From positions 76,177 through 140,176 of the forward strand of contig NZ_LN890327.1 in NCBI RefSeq assembly GCF_001458595.1: a stretch of 64,000 nt of DNA. The letters are read 5' to 3'. Shown piece by piece: positions 22,340 through 30,590 of this stretch; the first letter of the stretch is position 1, and each line of letters begins with the position of its first letter. The notes below the pieces were generated by a model that ran no database searches, had not been told where the DNA came from, and saw nothing but the letters and a program-made list of their open reading frames with translations. Source of the DNA: Clostridium neonatale (lineage in GTDB: Bacteria; Bacillota; Clostridia; Clostridiales; Clostridiaceae). The position numbers and the translations under genes are program-made.

Positions 22340-22373
22340 AAAGAAATCTCCTTTTAAAAAAGGAGATTTCTTT
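22340..22373. terminator. Hairpin between secA and prfB
   Basis: A perfect 16-bp inverted repeat (22340-22355 with 22358-22373) with a 2-base loop. The T-run is within the arm and the tail is weak, so termination is likely but not certain. Confidence 0.6.
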
Positions 22374-22422
22374 ATAAAATTTCTAATATAATTTATATAA
22401 AAAAACAATACTATTATTAATC

Positions 22423-22457
22423 GTGAATTGTGAATCGTGAATCATGAATTGTGAATT
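22423..22457 (+). repeat. Five 7-base tandem repeats before prfB
   Basis: Five copies of RTGAATY in a row. The stretch right after secA (22267-22299) carries complementary ACAATTC and CACAAT words, so the region may fold back on itself. Confidence 0.75.
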
Positions 22458-22475
22458 GAAAAAGGGGTGGTATAG

Positions 22476-23577
22476 ATGAATATTGAATTAGAAAAAGAAT
22501 TATTAAAACTTCCTAATATAAAAAAATCTATAGAGGAAATGGGGGCTTCACTTTGACAAAAATAGTCTTGAAAGAAAAATTCATGAACTAGAATGTCAAA
22601 TGCAAGAGCCAAACTTCTGGAATGATTCTAAAAGAGCAGAAGAAGTTACTAAGGAAAGTAAAGCATTAAAAGATAAAATAACAAATTTTGAAAGCTTGAA
22701 AAGTAAGATAGAGGATATTGATGTATTAAAAGAAATGGCAGAAGAGGGCGATGAAGATTCTGCTTTAGAAATAATAGAAACAATAAAATTTTTAGAAAAA
22801 GAAATTGAAGAATATAATATTAAGGTTTTATTATCTGGAGAATATGATAAAAATAATGCAATACTAACACTTCATGTAGGTGTTGGTGGAACAGATGCAA
22901 ATGATTGGACTGAAATGCTTCTTAGAATGTACACTAGATGGTGTGAGAAACATGGATATTCAGTTGAAACAATAGAGCTATTACCAGGAGATGAGGCTGG
23001 AATAAAGAGTGCTACCTTGAAGGTAACCGGTGAATATGCGTATGGATATTTGAAGGCTGAAAAAGGAATACACAGGTTAGTAAGGATTTCGCCTTTTAAT
23101 GCTAATGGTAAGAGGCAAACCTCTTTTGCATCTATGGAAGTATTGCCAGAATTAACAAAGGAACAAGACATAGAAATAAGACCAGAAGATTTGCAGATAG
23201 ATACGTATAGAGCTTCTGGAGCTGGTGGACAGCATATAAATAAAACTGAATCTGCAGTTAGAATAACTCATATTCCAACAGGATTAGTAGTTCAATGCCA
23301 AAATGAAAGAAGTCAGTTTGCAAATAAAGACACAGCCATGGAAATGCTAAAATCTAAGCTTGTTGAGTTAAAGGAAAGAGCTCATAAAGAGAAGATAGAA
23401 GACTTAACCGGTGAGCTTAAAGATATGGGATGGGGAAGTCAGATAAGATCATATGTATTCCATCCATATAGTATGGTTAAGGATCACAGAACCAATATTG
23501 AAACATCCAATGTTAATGCTGTAATGGATGGAGAATTAGATATGTTTATAAACGGTTTTTTAAATTATCAAGATTAA
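22476..23577 (+). CDS. prfB: Peptide chain release factor 2, programmed +1 frameshift
   Basis: RF2 releases peptides at UGA and UAA. Translation starts at ATG 22476 after GGGGTGG, runs 26 codons to CTT, and meets an in-frame TGA at 22554-22556. A +1 shift at CTT-TGA-C lets reading continue from 22555 to 23577, giving 366 residues. The GGGGG run (22541-22545) is the internal Shine-Dalgarno-like stimulator. This is the classical autoregulation: scarce RF2 favours the shift. The main part has the RF2 tripeptide S-P-F near 205 and the G-G-Q motif in A-S-G-A-G-G-Q-H-I near 250. Confidence 0.97.
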
Positions 23578-23598
23578 TAAATTAAATTTAGTTTATAT

Positions 23599-23644
23599 TA
23601 GACAAAACATTGTAGTTTTTTACTAAGATGTTTTGTCTATTTTT
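23599..23644 (+). terminator. Terminator of prfB
   Basis: TAGACAAAACAT (23599-23610) and ATGTTTTGTCTA (23628-23639), perfect 12-bp stem, followed by TTTTT. Confidence 0.88.
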
Positions 23645-23781
23645 ATGATTAATTAAATTAGTAATAGGAGTATTTAATTAAAGAAATTATCATAAACAAT
23701 ATAACAATGAATTTAAGAGAAAAACAAAGAAATAGTTACTTTTATAAAGATATTTTATTAAAATAAGGTTATACAATAAAA

Positions 23782-23825
23782 GGTCAAAGATAGTCAAAGA
23801 AAAATGTTTTTGACCTTCTCTGACC
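23782..23825. promoter_or_regulatory. Paired CtsR-type operators
   Basis: GGTCAAA-GAT-AGTCAAA (23782-23798) on the + strand and its inverted partner TTTGACC-TTC-TCTGACC (23809-23825) match the CtsR heptad direct repeat RGTCAAAnAnRGTCAAA. They face each other with 10 bases between them and cover the -35 region. CtsR represses class III heat-shock genes in Gram-positive bacteria; no ctsR gene lies in this window. Confidence 0.8.
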
Positions 23826-23838
23826 TTTAAGTTATAAT
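23810..23838 (+). promoter_or_regulatory. Heat-shock promoter of the hsp20 genes
   Basis: TTGACC (23810-23815), 17-base spacer, TATAAT (23833-23838): near-consensus sigma-A. The -35 lies inside the second CtsR-type operator. A 10-bp inverted repeat, TAATTAAGGA (23846-23855) with TCCTTAATTA (23879-23888), starts at the predicted first transcribed bases. Confidence 0.82.
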
Positions 23839-23932
23839 AAACTTGTAATTAAGGAAGAGATAAAAGAAATTAAATAAATCCTTAATTAAAAACAATTTTA
23901 ATATAAGATTTAAATTTAAGGAGGTCGTTTTT

Positions 23933-24370
23933 ATGTATGGATTAATACCATTTAAAACAAATAATTTACAGGAGAGAGGCTCTACATTTGATAATTTATT
24001 TAGCGATTTCTTTAATGATGATTTTATAGCACCATTAAATAAAGAGATTAGTAAATTTAATACAGATATAAAAGAGAATGAAAATGAATATGTAGTAATA
24101 GCAGAACTTTCAGGAGTTAAAAAAGAAGATATAAATGTTGAGTTCAAAAATGATCAATTAGTAATTTCGGCAAAAAGACAAGAATGTAAAGACGAAAGCA
24201 AAGAAGACTATATAAGAAAAGAAAGATGTTATGGAGAATTTCAAAGATCTTTTAGATTTGTAGATGTAGATAATAAAAATATAAGTGCTAAGTTTGAAAA
24301 TGGAGAATTAAAAGTAACAGTACCTAAGAAAATAAAGGAAAAAGAAGCATCTAAAATCTCTATTCAATAG
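23933..24370 (+). CDS. Small heat-shock protein, Hsp20 family (first copy)
   Basis: The 145-residue protein is an ATP-independent chaperone that holds unfolding proteins. The N-terminal arm contains F-N-D-D-F-I-A-P-L. The alpha-crystallin domain (about 42-135) shows Y-V-V-I-A-E-L-S-G-V-K-K-E-D-I, E-R-C-Y-G-E-F-Q-R-S-F and A-K-F-E-N-G-E-L-K-V-T-V-P-K. The AGGAGG site precedes ATG 23933. It is the first gene behind the CtsR-type operators and is like the Hsp18 of solventogenic clostridia. Confidence 0.93.
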   Translation: MYGLIPFKTNNLQERGSTFDNLFSDFFNDDFIAPLNKEISKFNTDIKENENEYVVIAELSGVKKEDINVEFKNDQLVISAKRQECKDESKEDYIRKERCYGEFQRSFRFVDVDNKNISAKFENGELKVTVPKKIKEKEASKISIQ

Positions 24371-24424
24371 TTGATTATTAAAATTTCATAATTAATAAAT
24401 GTTATATTTGAGGAGGTCATTTTT

Positions 24425-24868
24425 ATGTTTGGATTAGTACCATTTAGAACTAGTAAATTAAATGGAAGAGGTGATGTCTTCCAAGATTTCTTGAGTGATT
24501 TTTTCAATGATGATTTCTTTACATCATTAAATACTATTAATTTAAATCAATTCAATGTAGATGTAAGAGAGACGCAAAATGAATATTTAGTAAGTGCTGA
24601 ATTACCAGGCGTTAAAAAGGAAAATATAAATCTTGACTTTAGAGATAATGAATTAATTATTTCAGCTAAAAGAGAAGAGTTCCATGATTCTAATAAAGAT
24701 AATTACGTCAGAAGAGAAAGAAGTTATGGAGAATTTTCAAGAGCATTGAATTTCAGCAATGTAGACAAGAAAAATATAGCAGCTAAATTTGAAAATGGAG
24801 AACTTAAGATTATTTTACCTAAAGAAATCAAAGGTCAACAGGATAGTTCAAAAATATTCATTCAGTAA
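24425..24868 (+). CDS. Small heat-shock protein, Hsp20 family (second copy)
   Basis: A 147-residue paralogue of the gene before it; both start M-x-G-L-x-P-F and share the alpha-crystallin motifs A-E-L-P-G-V-K-K-E-N-I and A-K-F-E-N-G-E-L-K-I-I-L-P-K. The 54-base spacer carries a leader copied from the first gene: both have the same AGGAGGTC..TTTTATG start context. A tandem duplication in one heat-shock transcript is the simplest reading. No separate promoter or operator is visible before it. Confidence 0.93.
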   Translation: MFGLVPFRTSKLNGRGDVFQDFLSDFFNDDFFTSLNTINLNQFNVDVRETQNEYLVSAELPGVKKENINLDFRDNELIISAKREEFHDSNKDNYVRRERSYGEFSRALNFSNVDKKNIAAKFENGELKIILPKEIKGQQDSSKIFIQ

Positions 24869-25139
24869 GTAAATGACGAAAATTTTAGAGTTTAGTGGAA
24901 AAACAAAGAAATTCAATATATGAATAGGCGTAGTATTGTATTAAAAATTTAAGATTTTAAATTCTTAGAGAGAGGCTGTTCCAAAATTGTTTGTCCAAAA
25001 TTTGCTTTTGAGAGCAAACATTTTTGGGTGCAGCCTCTCTCTTAGAATTTTTAGCTTGAATTTTCTTACAATCGAGCCTATCATATATTGAATTTCGATT
25101 ATTATCCACTAAACTCTGATATTATGTTATTTACTTATG
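24866..25139. repeat. Long imperfect palindrome between convergent genes
   Basis: The whole gap between the stop codons of hsp20 and the M28 peptidase is one large dyad. The best inner arms are 24961-24979 and 25031-25049 (18 of 19 bases pair). Further out, matching segments include GTTTAGTGGA with TCCACTAAAC and AAATTCAATATATGA with TCATATATTGAATTT. It can act as a two-way terminator, but the extent suggests a MITE-like element or a degenerated inverted duplication. Confidence 0.8.
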
Positions 25140-25141
25140 TT

Positions 25142-26518
25142 TTAAGATTTTATTGAAGCAGATATTTGTTTTAGAATTGTATTTTTATATTTTGGTATGA
25201 AGATTAAAGTCATGAATGTTATAAGGAAGAATAAAGTGATATTTGTATTATAAAAAAATATTATAATTGGGCTGTATGCAGAATTAAAAATTTCATCTTT
25301 AACTATGGAGTATACATCATTAATAGCAGTAGTATCAATATATTTAACTGTATCATTAGGGGTATGAATTCTAGAAAAATCACCATGACAAAGGGTCAAA
25401 GCATCAATGCCATTTGATGAAAAGCTAGCATGATCACTAGAATTTTGATATTTAATTTTATAATCAATATTATACTTAGTACAATATTTTTCAAAATCAC
25501 TAGCTAGTGATGAATTAGAAGTATTTTCGCCACACATTAATATTAAAGGTACGTCTTTAGCACCTATCATATCTAAATTAATGACTTTCGAATTTTTAAT
25601 TAAGCTCATATTTTCCTTTGCAAATTCTTTTGAACCTAATAAACCAAACTCTTCTCCAGTAAATCCAACAAATATAATATCCATTTTGGGCTTAGGAAGA
25701 CTTGAAATGTTTTTACACAATTCCATCAAGAAACTTGTACCAGAAGCGTTATCAAGTGCACCACCATAACAATTGCCAATGGCATCAGAACCTACGTGAT
25801 CAAAATGTGCAGATATTATTAATGGTGAAATATTACTATGTGATCCCTTTATGACTCCAATTATATTATCAGTTTTACTAGGATATAGTCTATATGGAAG
25901 ATCAATTTCAACTGTATTATTGTTTTTTAGATTATTCAATATATCATTGTATACTTGATTTGTTATAGCTAATGAAAATTCATATATTGAATCTTTATTA
26001 AAAGAACTTCTAAAATTTAAGTTATTGCTTGAATCAATATAAAATAAGTATTTTTTATTATTACTAGTTATTATAAATGAAGTTGATAATATGCTTATGC
26101 TATCTTTTTTACTAAAAACTGCTGATGAAGTACGACAATTTGACATATCTTCTTTAAAATCAGTACCATAATTATAATTTTCTATAATATTGCCATTGGA
26201 ATCTTTTATATTTAATTTGGCCTTTTCAGATGTTGTTGCTATCGTTGTTACATTAAAAGATTCTCTGTAATTATTATTAAGTGGAATTAGTTTATATTTT
26301 TTAAATGTGTCTTCAATTAATTGGGAGGCCTTATAATTTCCATATGTCCCAGTCAAACGACCATTAAATTCATCGGATGATAAGAATGCTATATTTTTTT
26401 TTACCTTATCGGGTGAAAAATGGTAGTATGTAAGTTGAAGAAAAAAGGAAGACGCAAATCCAAGAAAACATATAATTATGAATATATAATAGAAAAATTT
26501 TTTCTTAGAAAATCTCAA
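25142..26518 (-). CDS. Membrane-anchored M28 family metallopeptidase
   Basis: A predicted zinc aminopeptidase of about 458 residues. The M28 ligand set is complete: H-F-D in S-A-H-F-D-H-V, D in G-A-L-D-N-A-S-G, the catalytic pair in F-T-G-E-E-F-G, D in N-L-D-M-I-G and the last His in S-R-I-H-T-P-N-D. One hydrophobic segment is at the N-terminus and another near the C-terminus, so the enzyme is probably held outside the membrane. The TTG at 26518 lies 7 bases after AGGAGG and is preferred to the GTG at 26584, which has no such site. It follows a small membrane-protein gene on the same strand. Confidence 0.87.
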   Translation of the reverse strand: MRFSKKKFFYYIFIIICFLGFASSFFLQLTYYHFSPDKVKKNIAFLSSDEFNGRLTGTYGNYKASQLIEDTFKKYKLIPLNNNYRESFNVTTIATTSEKAKLNIKDSNGNIIENYNYGTDFKEDMSNCRTSSAVFSKKDSISILSTSFIITSNNKKYLFYIDSSNNLNFRSSFNKDSIYEFSLAITNQVYNDILNNLKNNNTVEIDLPYRLYPSKTDNIIGVIKGSHSNISPLIISAHFDHVGSDAIGNCYGGALDNASGTSFLMELCKNISSLPKPKMDIIFVGFTGEEFGLLGSKEFAKENMSLIKNSKVINLDMIGAKDVPLILMCGENTSNSSLASDFEKYCTKYNIDYKIKYQNSSDHASFSSNGIDALTLCHGDFSRIHTPNDTVKYIDTTAINDVYSIVKDEIFNSAYSPIIIFFYNTNITLFFLITFMTLIFIPKYKNTILKQISASIKS

Positions 26519-26583
26519 AAGAATACCTCCTAAATTACTAATTATCATAATAAAGTTTATTAATAACTTAGAAGGAATATTCA

Positions 26584-26916
26584 CTAATTTGCTTTATAAA
26601 ACATGTCAACTAATGAATATATAGCAGTAAATATTGCAGATACATATAGAAATATATTAAAAGTATTTTTGATTATAGCACCTACCCCTCCTATAGCTAA
26701 ACATGCCATAATAGCTATACTTATAAATTTGAAAAAGCCAGATTTATTTGTTAGTAGTGTAGTTACAGAAGAAAACATTATTAGTAAAAGCGATAAAAAA
26801 TAAAAAATATATTCTAATTGCGTTGAATAAGATATTATCTCAAACTGATTTAAGCCTAAGACTGCAAAGAGGAATAATAAAAGAAATGAACATATCTTGC
26901 TTACATTATTTATCAT
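26584..26916 (-). CDS. Small membrane protein of unknown function
   Basis: I do not recognise this 110-residue protein. It has four hydrophobic segments (about 8-22, 36-55, 60-82, 88-105) and few charges, so it is an integral membrane protein. The ATG at 26916 is 6 bases after AGAGGTG; a GTG nine bases upstream is part of that site. It is 65 bases upstream of the M28 peptidase gene on the same strand and is likely in one transcript with it. Confidence 0.7.
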   Translation of the reverse strand: MINNVSKICSFLLLFLFAVLGLNQFEIISYSTQLEYIFYFLSLLLIMFSSVTTLLTNKSGFFKFISIAIMACLAIGGVGAIIKNTFNIFLYVSAIFTAIYSLVDMFYKAN

Positions 26917-27081
26917 ATCAATCACCTCTGGAAAATATTTACATAATAATTATACAGTTTGTTTCAATTTAGGGCAAGAAAGAAATAGAAAATACTTTTA
27001 ATTTATAATACTTTCAATTTCTACAATTTAAATATTATGGTAGAATATATTTGTAGAAAAAGAGAGTGGGGGAGGCAAGAT

Positions 27082-27780
27082 ATGAATATTTTAATTGCTG
27101 AAGATGAAGATGATATAAGAAAGTTAATATCTCTTCATATGAAAAAAGAAGGTTATGTTGTTTATGAAGCAGCAAATGGTGAAGAAGCTCTAAAAATTTC
27201 TGAAAATGAAAGTATAGATTTAGTTCTATTAGATATAATGATGCCTAAGATTAATGGGTTAACATTAATAGAAAAAATCAGAGAGGTATCAACTATTCCC
27301 ATAATATGCATAACTGCAATGGGAAGTGACTCGGATAAAGTATTAGCATTAGGACTTGGAGCAGACGACTATTTAGTCAAGCCAATAAGTCCACTTGAAT
27401 TATGTGCAAGAGTAGAATCTAATTTAAGGAGATGCTATAAGTACACTGAAAATAAGAAAACGGTATACTCTACAGGAGAATTAAAATTATTTGAAGAGAC
27501 ATTTGAAGTATATAAAGGTGAACAAAAAATAGATCTCAATCCTAAGGAATATAAAATACTAAAATTATTAATTTCTAATTTAGGAAAAGTATTTACTAAA
27601 AAGCAAATATATGAGAATGTATGGGAAGAGATGTATATAGGAGATTCAAATAATATAATGGTTCATTTGAGTCATTTGAGAGAAAAGGTAGAGGATGATC
27701 CTAAAAATCCAATATATATAAAAACAATAAGGGGAATTGGATATAAAATTGAGAGGATAACTACCAATGAAAACAGCTAA
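27082..27780 (+). CDS. OmpR/PhoB-type response regulator
   Basis: The 232-residue protein has a receiver domain (1-115) with the acidic pair E7-D8, phospho-acceptor D51 in L-L-D-I-M-M-P, and K100 in L-V-K-P. A winged-helix DNA-binding domain (about 130-230) ends with G-I-G-Y-K-I. The ATG at 27082 follows GGGGGAGG; an upstream in-frame ATG at 27037 has no such site. Its 3' end overlaps the histidine kinase gene by 14 bases, so the two are a pair. Target genes are unknown. An extended -10 (TGG-TAGAAT, 27038-27046) lies just upstream. Confidence 0.93.
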   Translation: MNILIAEDEDDIRKLISLHMKKEGYVVYEAANGEEALKISENESIDLVLLDIMMPKINGLTLIEKIREVSTIPIICITAMGSDSDKVLALGLGADDYLVKPISPLELCARVESNLRRCYKYTENKKTVYSTGELKLFEETFEVYKGEQKIDLNPKEYKILKLLISNLGKVFTKKQIYENVWEEMYIGDSNNIMVHLSHLREKVEDDPKNPIYIKTIRGIGYKIERITTNENS

Positions 27781-29251
27781 AAGAACTAGAAGTGTTACAA
27801 CCGAATTGTTTTTTATTTACTTTTTGGGATATATATTAATAACGGTAATAGTTATTGTATCTATATTCTTTTCTTTAATTATGTATGAAGTTTTATGTGG
27901 ACAAAGAATGTATAATTCATATTTTGTACAATTAGAATCAAAATTAATAGAAGATTATAGAAGCATTACAGAAGAAGATTTAAAGCATATTAATGGTTTT
28001 TTAGTTAAAATAACTAATCAAAATCAGATAAGTTATTCTGTAGGAAATGTAATAGATGAGTTTAAGCAGGTGGATATAACAACATATATGAAGATTTTTG
28101 GAGTTGAGGAAGACAATTCAGTATTGTTAAATTCAGATTTAAGATCTTCAACTGCTTTTTTAGATTTAAATAATTCAATAATTAAAACGAGAAAAGATAT
28201 AAATTATTCAATATATAGTATGTATTTAAAAGAAGAAACTGCTGTAGTAATAATAGGATGTCCTTATTCAGAGGTAACAAAGCCTAATGCAATAACAAGA
28301 ATAATACCACATAATTTAATTATAAAGATGCTAAGTTTTTTTAATGTAGTTATTATATTACTTATGGTATATTTACTAGCAGGTCTTACATCTAAAGTTT
28401 TTGTAAATCCTATAAAAACTTTGTTAAAAGGGGTTATAGCCATATCTAATGGAGAGTATGATGTTAGAATTGAGAGTGAAAGAAAAAATGAATTTGCTGA
28501 ATTATCTAATGGATTTAATAAGATGGCAGAAACAATACAATATGAGACAAATAAGAGAGAAGAATTAGAGAAAATGAGAGAAGAACTCATATTAGATGTT
28601 TCTCATGATTTAAAGAATCCATTGGCATCGATTTTAGGATATAGCGAAACTATGATTAATAATACATTAACTGAAGAAGAAAAAAATGAATGTTTACAGA
28701 TAATAAATAAAAATTCACATAAAGCTAATAAATTAATCAATGATTTATTTGAATTTTCATTATATAATAACATTAATTATAGATTAAATTTAGCTAAAAT
28801 AGATGTATGTGAATTTATTAGAACATTAATTGCAAATTATATACCTGAGTTTGAATATAAAGAATTTGAATATGATTTTGATATTATGGAAGGACCAATA
28901 TTTATATTAGCCGACGAAGAAAAATTAACAAGAGCTATAAACAATATATTTGATAATAAAATAAAGTATAATGAAATTGGAAATAAAATAATAGTAAAAA
29001 CTGAAATTAAAGAAAAATATTTTTATATATTATTATCTGATAATGGAGAAATAATGCCAAGAGAATATTGGGAAAGAATATTTAATCCATTTGTCAGAGT
29101 TGATGAGTCAAGAAATTCCAAAACTGGAGGAACTGGATTAGGTTTATCTATAACCAAAAAAGTAATACTCAAACATTATGGTGATGTAAAAATTATTGAC
29201 AGTTTGGAAGGGACAACGTTTGAAATAAAATTGCCGCTTATAAATAATTAA
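27767..29251 (+). CDS. Sensor histidine kinase paired with the regulator upstream
   Basis: The 494-residue membrane kinase has two membrane segments (about 15-40 and 185-205) around an outside domain of about 145 residues. A HAMP segment follows (about 207-258), then the dimerisation helix with phospho-acceptor H280 in S-H-D-L-K-N-P. The ATP-binding domain has an N-box N-N-I-F-D-N, D-N-G and G-G-T-G-L-G-L-S. The outside domain has no recognisable ligand motif. The next gene, a CPBP protein, may be a target or functional partner; that is only context. Confidence 0.92.
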   Translation: MKTAKRTRSVTTELFFIYFLGYILITVIVIVSIFFSLIMYEVLCGQRMYNSYFVQLESKLIEDYRSITEEDLKHINGFLVKITNQNQISYSVGNVIDEFKQVDITTYMKIFGVEEDNSVLLNSDLRSSTAFLDLNNSIIKTRKDINYSIYSMYLKEETAVVIIGCPYSEVTKPNAITRIIPHNLIIKMLSFFNVVIILLMVYLLAGLTSKVFVNPIKTLLKGVIAISNGEYDVRIESERKNEFAELSNGFNKMAETIQYETNKREELEKMREELILDVSHDLKNPLASILGYSETMINNTLTEEEKNECLQIINKNSHKANKLINDLFEFSLYNNINYRLNLAKIDVCEFIRTLIANYIPEFEYKEFEYDFDIMEGPIFILADEEKLTRAINNIFDNKIKYNEIGNKIIVKTEIKEKYFYILLSDNGEIMPREYWERIFNPFVRVDESRNSKTGGTGLGLSITKKVILKHYGDVKIIDSLEGTTFEIKLPLINN

Positions 29252-29351
29252 GTATAATTTAATATTGTAATAAGTGAAGATTAATTATTGTAAGTTATAA
29301 TTTTTATTATATAGCAAAACCTTTTAATGAATAGAAAGGAAGCGAAAAATT

Positions 29352-30191
29352 TTGGAATTAGATAAAGTATTCAGGGAAGTTAAAATTAGACAAATAGTTT
29401 TTATGTATTTAATTTCTTTAGCAATTACTACAATTCTCACATTTATTATTATAAAAAATATGAATGTAGAAGTTAATGATAGTACAATAAATAGTATTGT
29501 TTTATTTAATCAAGTTTTAATTACTATAATGTTATTTTATAAATTGGATATATCAAAGAAAACTATGGCTGTTTTAAGTGATGATTTTAAGAAAAAAATA
29601 GATATGCATGAAATTATATATGTTATTATTATGAATATTTTATTATCTATTGGTGGAAGCAACGTAATGATGGGAGCGATTTATTTGATAAGTCCATCTT
29701 TGGCTGATGAGTTTCTTTCTAGTTCAGCTATAATTATAAATGGATATTTTGATTATTTTATTTGTTTTATTTTTGTAGTTGGAATATCTCCAATAGCAGA
29801 AGAATTAATATTTAGGCATGTGTTATTAAAAAGATTTACAGAAAAATTTAATGTATACGTAGGGCTTTTTGTATCATCAATAATTTTTGCATCTCTTAAT
29901 GCAGGATCTGGAATGATAGGTGCTTTAGGGTTTGGAGTGGTTAATTGCTTTTTGTATATTAAATATAAGAACATATTAATACCTATATTTGTACATTTGA
30001 TTAATAATTTATTAGCTCTTACAATATTTTTCAAAGTGTCGGATTACTCAGGTAATTTAATTAGCATTCAAAAAGATATTGCTATTATTAATGGAATAAG
30101 CGGAGTTATAATCTTAAGTATAGGAGTAGCATTGTTAATTCATTTTATTAAATTAAATAAAAAATATGTAAAAGAAATCTATGTAGAATAG
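29352..30191 (+). CDS. CPBP (CAAX-like) membrane protease homologue
   Basis: A 279-residue integral membrane protein with about seven hydrophobic segments. Motif 1 is present as E-E-L-I-F-R (near residue 148). Motif 2, normally F-x-x-x-H, reads F-A-S-L-N, so the His is replaced by Asn. Motif 3 is intact as H-L-I-N-N (near 216). The start is TTG after GAAAGGA, with a spacer of about 12 bases; an ATG 51 bases further on is an alternative. CPBP proteins act in prenyl-protein processing, bacteriocin immunity or signalling. Whether this one is active is open. Confidence 0.82.
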   Translation: MELDKVFREVKIRQIVFMYLISLAITTILTFIIIKNMNVEVNDSTINSIVLFNQVLITIMLFYKLDISKKTMAVLSDDFKKKIDMHEIIYVIIMNILLSIGGSNVMMGAIYLISPSLADEFLSSSAIIINGYFDYFICFIFVVGISPIAEELIFRHVLLKRFTEKFNVYVGLFVSSIIFASLNAGSGMIGALGFGVVNCFLYIKYKNILIPIFVHLINNLLALTIFFKVSDYSGNLISIQKDIAIINGISGVIILSIGVALLIHFIKLNKKYVKEIYVE

Positions 30192-30195
30192 TTAT

Positions 30196-30227
30196 AAAAA
30201 ATCATGAGCAAATCTCATGATTTTTTT
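30196..30227 (+). terminator. Terminator after the CPBP gene
   Basis: AAAAAATCATGAG pairs with CTCATGATTTTTT around a 5-base loop (30209-30213), followed by T residues. Confidence 0.88.
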
Positions 30228-30239
30228 ATGATTAATATA

Positions 30240-30420
30240 TTTTTTTCTAAGGAGTGGTATTTTATGAGTTTTTTGAAACGAAGATAAATACCATTATAAA
30301 TAAGCCTTAACACCAAAATGTGATCTTGACAGAATTAAGATGTCAATGCAAGTTTATTACATTCTAAAAAAATCTTGCTTCATATTGTCAAGCACAGCTT
30401 TTAGTGTTGAGCCATAAATA
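30240..30420 (+). other. Unassigned leader-like region with micro-frame and imperfect dyad
   Basis: An AAGGAG site at 30249-30254 is followed by ATG (30264) and a seven-codon frame (M-S-F-L-K-R-R-stop). TGGTATTT and AAATACCA flank that frame. Further on, about 30303-30331 and 30386-30413 form an imperfect 30-base dyad with GCAAG/CTTGC inside it. The whole may be a structured leader or a fragment of a lost element. I cannot match it to a known RNA. Confidence 0.4.
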
Positions 30421-30495
30421 ATATGAAAGGATAAATATATATAAATATTCCTTGATAAAAAATTCCAAAAAAATTATAATATGAATATATGTTTT

Positions 30496-30536
30496 AAATT
30501 ATTGCCATTACTAAATAATAGTAATGGCAATAATTT
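30496..30536. other. Perfect 18-bp hairpin upstream of tex
   Basis: Bases 30496-30513 and 30519-30536 are perfect complements with a 5-base loop. No T-run follows on the + strand, so it is not a standard terminator; it lies 54 bases before tex and could shape the tex leader. Confidence 0.75.
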
Positions 30537-30590
30537 GTTAATAGTAGAGAAGTTGTATTATTAAAGCTTTTTTAGACTTAGGAGGAAAGT

